Position numbers and translations under genes: made by a program
Part shown: positions 10,188-21,156 of the stretch, one piece after another
Position numbering within the stretch: the first letter of the stretch is position 1
Layout: each line of letters opens with the position of its first letter
DNA from: Rehmannia glutinosa
Taxonomy: Eukaryota; Streptophyta; Magnoliopsida; Lamiales; Orobanchaceae
Assembly (NCBI GenBank): GCA_016081115.2
Contig: CM071930.1
Location: 39,531,335 to 39,595,334, forward strand
DNA length: 64,000 nucleotides
Reading direction: 5' to 3'
The notes under the pieces: generated by a model
Told to the model about the DNA's origin: nothing
Database searches by the model: none
The model's input: the letters and a program-made list of their open reading frames with translations, nothing else

Positions 10188-11172
10188 GTTCTAGATTCTG
10201 CAAAACACACTCCACTATGTTGGCTACCGCATCTATGGCACATAGGTTGCACAATTGGTGCTCTGTCTGTATCATCCCTTTGACGTTTATTTTGATCCCA
10301 CTGTTGTTGTCCCTGTTGTGGTTGAAATCGAGGTTGTTGTTGTTGAGTTTGAAATGGTCTCTTCTTTTGATTTTCAATCCATCGTTGGCCCTGTGCTTGT
10401 TTAAACTGGCGCCGAACTTCTTGAGCATGAATGATTTTCGATTCAGCTTGTTCTGCTACCAATGCTCTCTCATCAACCTGTGAATATGTAACTCCCTAGA
10501 TTTCCTGCCATACTAACATCTCTATACAGTTCTGGCCTTAGACCTTCAAGGAATCTCTCGAATTTTAGAGCATCAGTGCTGACCATGTGTGTAGCAAACC
10601 TAGACAGTTGTTCAAATTTGCGAATATAGTCCCCTACTGTCATAGTTCCCTGTCGCATTTGTATAAATTCATTCATCTTCATTGCACGAATAGGATCTGT
10701 GAAGTATTTGTTTCTGAACAACTCCTTGAATCTTTCCCAGGTCATGATTGTAGCATCTTCAATACTTTTCATCATATCCCACCAATGTCCTGCGCTTCCG
10801 CGAAGTAAGAAGGATGCACACATCACTTTCTCTTCTCCAGGGACTCTACTATATTGGAACATATTCTCTAGAGTTCGTAACCAATCTTTTCTGCGATGGG
10901 ATCAACTGCATCTTCAAAGGTTGGTGGTTTAGCTTTTGGAATCTTTCCCCGACTATCTCAACCTGATCTATCCTTTGTTGCGGTTGATTCATTTATGCTC
11001 TTTGTTGTCCATTAGTATCCCTCTGATGGATGAGCTATTGAATTTGTTCAGATTGTCGTTGGATAAGCTCTGTAAGTCGAGCTATGATGTCACCACGGTC
11101 ACCAGTCGGTATAGGTATCTCCCCTCCTTGGTTTCTATCCCCACTACTACTCTCACCCCTAGTTCTCACCAT
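10157..11172 (-). pseudogene. Gypsy gag (capsid), frameshifted
   Basis: A probable ATG at 11172 starts an arginine-rich N-terminus ending in a stop near 11030. The capsid region (Retrotrans_gag type) is open at 10862-10473 with LRGSAGHWWD, FRNKYFTDP and the FEQLSRFA words. A Gln-rich linker follows at 10462-10300, then the CCHC knuckle. At least two frameshifts and one stop break it. Gag forms the particle shell and binds element RNA. Confidence 0.8.
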
Positions 11173-11330
11173 AGCTGGAACATTATCTTAGAGGAAACCT
11201 AATAACACATGGCCAATATAATTCATGAAACATGAAATGCACCAGACAATAAAGTAAAACTTACTGGCATGCTTGAGCTCCACGAGTTCTGAGTTTTGTA
11301 CATGGACATTCTACAGAACTTGCAAACCGG

Positions 11331-11342
11331 GCTCTGATACCA
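11331..11342 (-). other. Primer-binding site of gypsy element, initiator Met tRNA
   Basis: On - this reads TGGTATCAGAGC, three bases beyond the LTR end. It fixes the orientation of the element and the inner edge of its 5' LTR. Confidence 0.9.
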
Positions 11343-11345
11343 TCC

Positions 11346-13876
11346 TGTAATGCCCAACCCTACTACTACAGTACTAAGCAATATAAAAAATGAAATTTGA
11401 CAATGTACTCTATATACCTGTATACATATTTTTTTCCTGTGACATTTTAATAACGAACAAGCAGGATCACTTTACTAGTAAGAAAATGACAACCCATGTT
11501 CACAAGCAGAAGAGGTAACAAACCCTGTTATTAAATACAACAGACATCCATATGACCAAACTCAAAACCCACATCACCCAGCTATTTACATGTACATGTT
11601 TACATCAGAGTTTTCAAAAGAGGGTACAATCTTAAACCAAAATATAATACAGGACCAAAAAGAAAGGTGACCCATCAACACAGCCCAACAGGTCGTCATC
11701 CATGTACACTGTACTCAATAACCTGTAGGAGCTCCAACAGTCTATCCAGTAAGCCCATGTAAATCAGCATCATCAGGCTCACCTACAATGCATGAACTAT
11801 ATGAGCTAAAGCTCAATGGTAAAAATCATGCATGTCAATGAAATGATATGAAATATCTAAGTAATTGTATCCAATATACTCTTTCGAGGATGCAGGCCGT
11901 TGAAATAAAGTATTTCAACCAAATTCTTTTTTCTTTTATCGGGCCCTTGGCCCCCTACTACGCACCGAAAAGAGTTCAATATCAAATTTCAGATGGCCAA
12001 TAACCAATTGACACAGACGAGGGTCCATCCTCTCGTGACCGCCAGATGTCCGCCTCATGCCTGTACCCGCGATCTACAAGAAGTCATCCCACTCGCTGCA
12101 CCAACCTTAAGGGTACTATCAAGTGGACCATCCTCCCGTGACCACCAGGCGTCCGCCTCATGCCTGCCCCTGCGATTCTCCAGAAAGTCATCCCACTTGC
12201 GGTACCCGAAACATCATATACATAAGCCACACAGGCCTCGATGCACTAGTAGCGGCCAACCACAATATTTTCTTTTCAAAAATCATGTTGTGCATGCCTC
12301 ATCTCGATAATGATCATATGTTTGCATGTACGTGCAAATGCCAATGAATCACATACTCAATGAAACAATAGTCATCACACTCCAATATCCACCAAGCAAC
12401 ATATGAACATCAAGGTTTCCATAATGCATCCATCAAGATACAAGAATCACATTATATCAATAAGACAGAAAATACTATGTTCATGCATTGTAGTTGCAGA
12501 TGGATTTTCACTTACCTATCACCACTGGATATGCTATTCAATGTTAGTTAAGTGCTTTTTTCTTCCTACCTTAGGTGTAAGACAACCTGTAAAATATAAT
12601 TTATCAATCTTATCATTCAATCATTAAGTTCACTATTCCAAATTTTTATAAGGATTTTATGTCATAACTTTATATAACTTGAATCGTGTCAAATTTTTCT
12701 CTTTCATTCTATTAAAACTAAACTTTACTAAAATTTACTGGATCAACCAAATATGAAATATATATATAAATCAAGATTGGTACTCTTTGTTTTTATAAAT
12801 TATTATATAATATATAGATATGCATATATACCCGGTTTCTGATTTGTCAATGATTTAATGAAATAAATCAGATAAAAAACTGAACTACTCTTAAATATCA
12901 TGTGAAAATCAGTATACAATCTAATGGTGTTTTATATAGATATTAAATTAACAAAAGAAATAGTTGGCCTTCAAAGACCCTAACTGGTTTATTCTTTAAT
13001 CTATACATCTAAGGAAAATTAAAGGACTGACTAATAAATTGAAAACCTGGAGAGTTTGATCATTTGAGTCATTCCACCAAACTTCTACAAGTTTTGACCA
13101 TTTAAAACATCAATTGACAATGGTTAGATTCTCAATTTACTATGCGTATTAATAACTATGACCTAACCATCTATCATTTAACTTCACCCACTCAGTATGC
13201 ATCATTACCTCTCAGTTCGAAACTCGCAAATGATAATTAAGTACATCAAGTAGAAAAGAAAGATTACCTCTTAGAGTAATTTCTATGGGAATAATCCTTC
13301 GGGAATTCGAATCCAACAAATCCTTGTGATAACTGATAAGCGTACGTGGTGTGGGTGTGTGTTTTTACATTATTGACATAAAATAAATCCATGCTTATTA
13401 GAAGGTGTAAGGCGGTGGCTACAATTAAAACTTATCCCCTGATTCTTAAATTTGCTTATCATGATATAATATGAATTGTATATAATTTATTACATAAATA
13501 TTATAAAAATTACACCACCTGCCCATATATACTATAATATAACTTTGTCATATATATATATATATATATACATGGTAAATCTCACTTTTAAAATTTACCA
13601 CGTGTAACTATGTAACTCTTGTACTTTTAATGTTGCCACGTGTAACTTAATAGCTATTATCTAATAGTCCGATGACTAAATACTTTTTTTTATTATTATT
13701 ATTATTTTTTCACTACTTAAATGAGCAATCCAACGACTAATCACTATAAGTGAGTTCCAAAATTATAAAACTAGTCATATCATGTAAAATATTCAGATTA
13801 TGCAAATAGCACATAACCAACATGTAGTGCATGAACTATATTGGCCAGGTGAGTAGTGAGAGGCTCGGGTATTACA
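11346..13876 (-). repeat. Gypsy 5' LTR, 2531 bp
   Basis: On - it starts TGTAATACCC and ends GGGCATTACA, near-perfect short inverted ends. It is bounded inside by the primer-binding site and outside by SIRE aORF. It holds a 103-bp tandem duplication (12022-12227), a TA microsatellite at 13550-13570 and an ATT run at 13690-13706. Its last 290 bases are related to scraps at 36780-37069 and 59873-60123. No protein is encoded. Confidence 0.85.
12022..12227. repeat. 103-bp tandem duplication inside the gypsy LTR
   Basis: Two copies begin at 12022 and 12125. Both contain TCCGCCTCATGCCTG and AGTCATCCCACT. They are C-rich compared with the rest of the LTR and differ at around a dozen positions. Confidence 0.75.
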
Positions 13877-15890
13877 CAGAATTTCTTTTCTCTGGAATTC
13901 TTGCAGTAGCTCCATTTCAGTCTTGTGAGACTCGTGTAGCCTTTCGATGTAAGCCTGCATCCTTTGTTTGATATCAGCGTTGTCAGCCATCCAGACGAGC
14001 ATTATGCCATATAATGCTTTGAAATAACGAACTTATTCGAGTCGCATGGCAGATTGCTGTTGACACCATTCCCTGATCCGTACTACTATCCCTCTCAAGT
14101 CGGTTGTGAGGGTAGCATCCCTGTTGTCCAGTCTTAAGTCGAGTGAGGCCTGATGTCTTTCAATCTTCTCAATCTCTTCACATATTTTCTTGAAGACCTC
14201 ACGAATCTCAGCTGTCTCACTTGATTCAGCTGCAGGCCACTCTTCATTAAAGTCCAATTCGGCTGGAACAATGGTGTCAGTGGGGATGATTGGATCTCCT
14301 CTTACAGTGAATCTTCGTTGTTGAGCGGCGGTCTCTTCTTCTAACTCTGGTAGGATTTGTGTGAAAGGAAACATCTCCTGAAAGGCATCATCGCACGTAT
14401 GGGATGGTTTGCGAGGTTTGTGCCTGCGATGACAGAGATGGTGTAGTCGTTATTGCTGCAGCTGTGGGAGCCTGCGCAGTTGACTCGGTTTTAGCTGGGG
14501 CTTTGGGATTGCTTTGCCCAGCTGACTGAGCCTCAGCTGTCTTAACAACTTCTTCGGTCTCAGTAGATTTTTCTAAATGAAGTACCTGGTCCTCTACTAC
14601 ATCATTAGCGTCATCGGATGATGATGAGACCTGTGGGCTCTGCTCATCATCGAAATTAAATTTTTTACGTGCCCCTTTGTCACTTAGCTGGCTCTTAGTT
14701 TTTAGAACATCCTCAGCTGGGTCCGTAGGATTTGCAATCGGAGTGGACCCAACTTCATCTTCTGACCCCAAGAATGATACATCAAGGTTCTCCTGGGAGT
14801 CATGAAGTGCGCTTATCTCCTTTTCTACTTCAGCGCTTTGAACTGGACGAATGTTCTGTATCTCTTGACCCTTACCTAGGGAAGTCTCAACCTCCCTTAG
14901 GCCTTCAATATCTCTAGCAGAATCAAATGCTGCGAGGCCTTCAATGTTCCCTGCGACAGTCTCAACTGTCTTAGGGTCTTCTACATTCCATTCGACAGTC
15001 GCAATTGTCTTAGGATCTTCGACCATGGCATCCATAGGAGTCTCAACTCCTTGGATTATACTTTCACTGCCCAGAGTGTTAACTCCCCGGGCATCTCCAT
15101 CCTGTGCCTCGACTGTAAGAACAGTGTCATTAGCCTTCAAAGCGGTTGACACTTCAGCTAGGACAGACTCAACTGTTCTAGCTTCGTCAATGTCACTCTG
15201 CTGCGGTTCTTTTTCTGTTTCCACTTTGCCTCTTTTCTGCAAGTTGGAGTCTTCCACAGCATCCTCCAACCCTGTTGTGGTGGAGAGAGCTTTTCCCTCA
15301 GCTGGCGCACAAGCTGAGTGACTAACAGTGGGGTCACTCTGCTCCTGACTTGCGGCCTTTTCCTTTGAGTTCGCTGGGGCAGGTTGTAGAACACCTTCTT
15401 CAGGGGTTGGCTCAACTTGGGTGCCCAATATCCCAGTGTCATTGCCAGTGCCCTTGGATCCATCCTGCAATTGTACAGGGGACGTGGCTGCAGCGATGAC
15501 TGAGGCAATATGTTGTGCCACTCCCAGAGGATCGGTCTACAGGAGAGATTTAGACGACTCTCCTGGTCCTTCAACTAATTGTAGCTCTTGCATTAGCCTG
15601 GATTCCCTCAGAGCCTGCTGCATATCTGACTTCTCTGTTGCAGCAACGGGATCCATATCTTCATCACTTTCAGAGTACTCAACAAGATGTTCATGGGTAT
15701 GTTCGTGAGTACCAGTGAACATGCACATCTTTGACTTTTCTAGATCACGGGCTTTTTTTTTTTCTTCATCCTTGATGATTCGAAAAATATCCGTGCAATT
15801 GTATTCATCAAGGGCCTATCACACCGTATCTACGCCGAGGAATCGCAGCAATTCCTCTTCCTCATCAATAAACTCAGGGTTTGTGAATTG
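13877..15890 (-). pseudogene. SIRE-like accessory ORF (aORF), 5' and 3' incomplete (copy B)
   Basis: An extra ORF downstream of pol, a recognised feature of SIRE/Maximus copia elements; older papers call it envelope-like, but no receptor-binding or clear membrane domain is visible here. The fragment is acidic and rich in Glu, Ala, Ser, Thr and Val, with low-complexity phrases such as VEDPKT repeated twice around residues 165-185 of the 377-codon block at 15521-14388. Stops near 15540 and 14380 split it into three blocks. It aligns over its length with the second half of the copy C aORF (51780-53420). Role unknown; the composition suggests a disordered protein. Confidence 0.7.
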
Positions 15891-17160
15891 TACTGCAAAG
15901 GTGATGTATGGCCTGCTGGATGTTAAGTAGAGCAATGATCCAATAAGTGCTCTATATCTGGTTTGATCTATAGCCTTGCCATCTGCATCCATGTCCATCT
16001 TGACTGATGTGTTCATTGGTATTTTCACTGAAGACTTCTCTTCCATACCAAATTTCTTCATTAAATCTTTGGTGTATTTTGTTTGACTTATGAAGGTTCC
16101 ATCCTTCAATTGATTGACTTGAAGTCCTAGGAAGAAAGTCAGCTCTCCCATCATGTTCATCTCAAATTTACCTTGCATGAGGTTTGAGAACTTATCACAT
16201 AACTCTTTATTTGTGGATTTAAAAATGATGTCATCCACATATATTCGAACAAGCAGTATACTCTCTACATCTTGAATTCTGAAGAGTGTTCTGTCCACGT
16301 TTTCTTTGGTGAATCCATTGTCAGTTAGAAATTGAGACAATGTATCATACCATGCTCTTGGTGCCCGTTTCAGCCCATATAAGGCTTTCTTGAGCTAGTA
16401 CACCTTATCTCCAATAGTCTTCTGCTCAAAACCTGGAGGTTGTTCAACATAGACTTCTTCCTCTAGAAGTCCATTTAGAAATGCACTCTTCACATCCATT
16501 TGATACACTGTGAAGTTCTTATGTGCAGCATAGGCAAGAAACATCCTTATTGCTTCCAATCTTGCAACAGGAGCAAAGGTTTCATCAAAATCTATTCCCT
16601 CTTCTTGGAAATACCCTTTGGTTACCAATCTTGCTTTGTTTCTCACCACAGATCCTTCCTCATTGATCTTGTTTCTGAAAACCCATTTTGTGCCAATAAC
16701 ATTTTGATGGGTTGGTCTCTGCACCAATTCCCATACCTTGTTTCTTTCAAATTGATTCAGCTCTTCTTGCATGGCTTGAATCCAATGTGTGTCATCCAAT
16801 GCTTGACACACATCTTTTGGCTCTATTTGGGAAATAAAAAAAGTAAACATTGCTTCATGTTGTGCTCTGGATCTAGTTCTTATCCCATCTCTTACATCTC
16901 CAATAACTAACTCTGGTGGATGGTCTCTCAGCCATCTTACATCAGGTTAGAGCAAGTCAGCTGGATTCAACCGTCTCGCAGCTAAGTTGTCTTGAACAAC
17001 TCTTTCATCTTCATTTAGCTGTAGACTTTCCAGCTGTCTTTGAGATTCAGCTATTTCATCTTCATCTGTGTTGATTCATTTTACTTCAGCTTCAATATAA
17101 GGACTCTTCTGCATAGTTGGTTGATTCAACTTGTCAGCTAACTCTTCAGTGTCTTCTCCA
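15891..17160 (-). pseudogene. SIRE-like reverse transcriptase, C-terminus deleted (copy B)
   Basis: Copia RT with KARLVTKGYFQEEGIDFDET, VYQMDVKSAFLNGLLEEEV and an intact catalytic IYVDDIIF box (16245 region). A TAG near 16397 interrupts it right after GDKVY. The frame runs to SRPYITFAV and then continues straight into aORF sequence at 15891-15893, so the thumb-end and all RNase H are gone. The three bases at the join (GTA on -) occur in both parents, as expected for microhomology joining. Confidence 0.85.
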
Positions 17161-17161
17161 T

Positions 17162-18125
17162 TCACATTGGGTTCATAAAACTCACATGGATAGACTCTTC
17201 TGTGACCATAGTCCTCTTGTTAAACACTCTATAGGTTTTGCTCTCAGTTGAGTATTTGCATCCAAATATCTTGAAGTACCCAACATTTGGCTTTCTCCCT
17301 GTCCAAATCTCATAGGGAGTCTTGGTTAATTGCCTATTAATCATGCATTTATTTTGAGTATAGCATGTTGTGTTAATGGCTTTAGCCCAAAATCTCTTAG
17401 GCAATCCAGCTTCAGCTAACATGTTCCTTGCAGCTTCCATGAGAGTTCTGTTCCTTCTTTCAGCTACTCCATTCTGCTGTGGATTTCTTGCTAGAGATAA
17501 CTCATGAGCAAAATGATTTTCAACACAATACTGAGTAATTATCCCATTGACAAACTCAGTTCCTCTATCAGACCTTATCTTTATAATGGTTTGGCTCTTT
17601 TCATTTTGAACTCTTTTCATCAGCTGAGGTAACTTCTGCAAAGTTTCCTTCTTTTTGCACATGAAGACTGTCCAAGTATATCTTGAATAATCATCTACCA
17701 CCACTAAGGTGTATTTCTTTCCACTTATGCTGGCTGGTTCAACTGGACCAAATAGATCCATATGCAACAGATGTAATATCCTTGTTGAAGAAGGATTTAG
17801 CTTGTCCTTAAATGAAGATTTTATTTGCTTTCCCATCTGGCATGTTTCACATACGCTTTCTTTCTTGTACATTGAGTCTGGCAGTCCTTCCACAAGATGA
17901 CTCCTTGTAAGCTTGTTGATTATCTTGAAGTTCAGATGACTCAGCTTCTTGTGGCACATCCAACTTGATTTGGCTGTGCTCTTTGCTAACAGACAAGTGC
18001 TTGGTGTGGTAGTAGACTAATCTGCCACATACATATTCTTCTGTCTTGATCCTTGCAACACTATTTAATTTGATTCAACATCTTTGATCTGGCACACTCC
18101 CATATTTAATCCAACATTGTAGCCC
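17162..18125 (-). pseudogene. SIRE-like integrase (copy B)
   Basis: The H-H-C-C zinc domain (CHKKLSHLNF to CETCQMGK) is followed by the DDE core: Asp in HMDLFGPV, Asp in IRSDRGTEF and Glu in QQNGVAERRN, all present. After FGCK about 32 codons found in copy C (43 kb side) are missing, joined in frame to STESKTYRV. Upstream, 17960-18125 links to the protease with stops near 18013 and 18065. The protein would insert cDNA into the genome. It is the best-preserved part of copy B but lies in a dead element. Confidence 0.85.
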
Positions 18126-18918
18126 TAGTCACAGAGTTGGCTGATGCTTAACATGTTGAAGTTGAGGCCTTCAACATAAGCAACATCTGTGATTTCCAAT
18201 TCATTCTTCTTGATGGATCTTGTACCTTTCATTTCCCCTGGAGCTTCATTTCCTCCAAATATGACTTTTGCATCTCTAATCTCCTTGAATCTTGACATAT
18301 TTTTCTTGTTTCCTGTCATATGTCTGGAACAACCACTATCCATGTATCAGGTTCCTTGGCACTCAGCTGTTCCTTGAACCTGCAATCAAGGAAATTAGTT
18401 TTTAGGTACTCATACTTGCATGGGTCCGGAGAGGTTAGTGCTATAAGATGATCCAACCAACCTATAGCCAAAGGACTTGACTCTAATAGGTTGCCATCTA
18501 TTAGTGCCATAATCATAGTGCACATTTGCAAATTTCTTGGGGGTTTTAGGTTCATAAAACTATCTCTTTTGTCTGTATGCCTGTGTGTGTGTTTTAGCAA
18601 TTACTTTCTTGGGATAGTTGTGATATTTTTGAGTGTAGTGCCTGGGTGCATATGTGTGTTGATAATAGCTCTTTTCCCTTTGGAATGACCTTTACTGAGG
18701 TTTAGGTCTTTGCCATTTAGGCTTGTATTCCATTGGTCTTTGTTGATATTTCACATTGTTCTAATCAACTTGGTTTGGGTAGTTTCTACCATTCTCGTCA
18801 TATGTATTTTCCTGATGAAATTTCTAGGGTTTCTGGTAGTTTTGTTTGCTTTTCACCGAGTATTTTCTATTTAGAGTTTGCTGAGGAACTCTGCTGGATT
18901 TCTTCTCAGTTGTCCTCT
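18125..18918 (-). pseudogene. SIRE-like protease and gag C-terminal part (copy B)
   Basis: The protease active site MDSGCSRHMTG is intact at about 18343-18311, followed by IFGGNEAPGEM and VEGLNFNMLSISQLCD then a stop. Upstream (higher coordinates) is the basic, Tyr- and His-rich gag-protease linker, broken by frameshifts. At 18919 it is interrupted by the CACTA element; the same gag sequence resumes at 27601 with 44 bases repeated. Confidence 0.75.
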
Positions 18919-18920
18919 CA
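18877..18920. repeat. 44-bp direct repeat, left flank of CACTA element
   Basis: This piece of SIRE gag is repeated at 27601-27644 with one mismatch. Its last two bases overlap the CACTA start. CACTA elements normally duplicate only three bases. Confidence 0.85.
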
Positions 18921-19175
18921 CTACAAGAAAAATAGGAATAGACATCACCAAAACGACATCATTTTCCACATTGTTGTGTTGTCTAATATGTTTTCACATC
19001 GGCTCCTGACAAAACCGATGTCTATTAGCGGAGATTTCCGCTCATAGACATCGGTCTTTCTGTACCGATGTCCCAAACGATGTCTAATTATGGAATAGAC
19101 ATCGGTTCCTATGACGGTTTTCTTTGAAGATGTCTATTAATCCTTTAACGACAGTCATTAGACAATTTTTCTTGT
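18919..19175. repeat. CACTA left terminal and subterminal repeats
   Basis: The end CACTACAAGAAAAATAG is followed by several copies of GACATCGGT or its complement between 18950 and 19110, in both orientations. In En/Spm and relatives such motifs bind the TNPA-type protein. Confidence 0.8.
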
Positions 19176-20073
19176 AACTGATGTTGAATTTTGGAATTTT
19201 TTTTTTAAAAAATAAATTAAAAATGCGATTTTATTTTTGGTTCCCCGAACGACTTAAAACACATTTTTAGGCCAAAAAAAACTGAAAATGTTTTCTAATT
19301 GATTTAATTAGTACAAAATAAAAAAATTAATGGGGATTAATTAACAAAACCTGCAGGTTTAAGACTTAATAGTAGAAATACGTATTCGTCTCCAAAATAC
19401 GACAATTGTCAAATACTCTTCTCCAGAACGATTTTCTCGATCGAATAATGGATATAAGACAAGAAGATTAATCAACTGCACGAGACCATCGCGGTGTTCC
19501 AGATGCCCTCTCTCCTTCAGCTCTCTAGTTCTTTATTGAAGAACCCTCCTCTAGGGTTTTACATCATATTCTTTGTTAAAGGTAATATTTCAATAATTCT
19601 ATTTAAATTGCGGTATGAAATGGGGGCTTATATTCGCAATTTTCGATTTGGTTTTGTGTGTTTTAGTTGTGAGTAGTTAAACTCCTTTTGTAATTTTGAA
19701 AGTTAGAGATCTAAACACACACGGACACACATAGAGCTAGCAAGAGAGAAGAGAAACGAGAGGCAACAAAGTTTCAGCACCGAAAAGAAAAAAAAATATA
19801 TGTGAACCTAGAAAAAAAGAGGATAGCCGTTCGTGAAGAATTTTCATAGAATTTTTGGTAAGAGACTTGGTGCAGTGAATTAATTCCTACATTTTCATTC
19901 TAATTGTTAATTCAGGAATAAAATAAAATTATATGAAATAGTCATATTTATAAATCAATCAATGAACTTACTGTGGGCCTGTGTTCTGGACTCTTCCTTA
20001 GCATGCTTTTTATAATCTGTTTTCTGAGATGATTAAAAGCCATTGTGTGTCAATTTACAATCTCCATTATTTT

Positions 20074-20873
20074 AAGGGTTGATTACAAAGAATACCTTTG
20101 AGGTCCAGCCTAATTACAAAAATAAAAAGCAACCATCTTTCAATACTACAAATACCCCTTTGACATTTGTTTCTATTTTACAAATTGCACCTCAAGAGCG
20201 AGTATTTGTTTAAGTAATATAAACGTCAAGGGGGGTGTTTGTAATACCATAAGGTAACTGAGATTTTTTGTAATTAGGTTAAATTTTAGGGGTAGTACTT
20301 GTAAATCATCATTTTAATGACGTAAATATGGAAACTTCTATGGCTAATGCATCTGACGAGAATTTAGAGAAGACTTACAGATTGGAAGAGTATATTATAG
20401 GCAGCGGAGAGATCAAAGATCTGTTTATTTTGTTGATAAGTCCAACTATATCCTATTTTATTCAAATGTTTCAAATTTCAGCAATATAATTTCAAAGATT
20501 TCTATATCATATTACAAATCAGAATATGCGTATAAATCTATCTATTGAAAGCAATGGTTGAACTCACAGGTGCTCTAAATGCTTGTTGGCGTGCAACAAT
20601 CTCGAAAATACAGCAACCTAGAAATATGAAACATGGCCGTTTAGAAATGAAAACTGAGTAAGTTCATAATTTAACACAGAAGCAAAACTGAGGGGGCTTT
20701 TTGTAATTTTGAAACATTACTGTGTTTTTTTGTAATTATCCCAAACCTGAGGTTTTTTTTTTGTAATTATAATCAAACTTGAGATGTGCTTTTTGTAATT
20801 TTGAAAGATAGTTGTGTTTTTTTTGTAATTATGTCAAACCTCAAGGGTAATTTTTGTAACTAACCCTAAAGTT
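20074..20873. mobile_element. MITE-like insertion with long terminal inverted repeats
   Basis: About 85 bases at 20074-20158 (GGGTTGATTACAAAGAATACC and on) recur reverse-complemented at roughly 20780-20873 (GGTAATTTTTGTAACTAACCC). Further short TTTGTAATT units occur inside each end (20200-20290, 20690-20770). No open frame exists in the 800 bp. Extended inverted ends fit a Mutator-like or foldback MITE. I could not find a convincing flanking target duplication. Confidence 0.55.
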
Positions 20874-21156
20874 TATACTTAGTTGTATAAAAAGGAGCTT
20901 TTATAAAATTACCTTCCTTGTTTGAATTATAAGTAAATGGATGTCAATATTTCTTCTATTTAAGAAAAGTAAATAAGGGTAAATCCATAACAAAATATGC
21001 TTGAAATAATAACAGAATGACCAAAAATATTATAAAATATTATTAAGAAATCTTTTATGTTTTTTGATTTAGATATATATTTCTTGATGTGGCTGATCAT
21101 TTTCATTTTCATATGGTTTGTTGTAATTGTTTTTAAGATCTTAGATCATTATTAAG

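Larger units (their letters stand above)
8647..13876 (-). mobile_element. Tekay-like Ty3/gypsy element, 5' half
   Basis: Reading on -: 5' LTR (13876-11346), primer-binding site, gag, protease and the first half of RT, cut off just after the KIATPLT word at 8690-8650. Integrase, RNase H and 3' LTR are absent. The right LTR edge lies inside the aORF of SIRE copy B, so the gypsy element inserted there. The five bases beyond the LTR are CAGAA, and the other side needed to test a target duplication is lost. Confidence 0.85.

Noticed and set aside
10142..10483. 113-codon frame on + opposite gypsy gag
   Set aside because: It is antisense to a recognised gag and zinc-knuckle region and shares no family.
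13793..14002. 69-codon frame running across 13876 as a single gene
   Set aside because: It crosses the gypsy LTR boundary, so the N-terminal part is SIRE aORF and the rest LTR.
14732..15321. Frames on + opposite the copy B aORF
   Set aside because: Antisense shadows of the acidic aORF; low stop frequency follows from its codon use.
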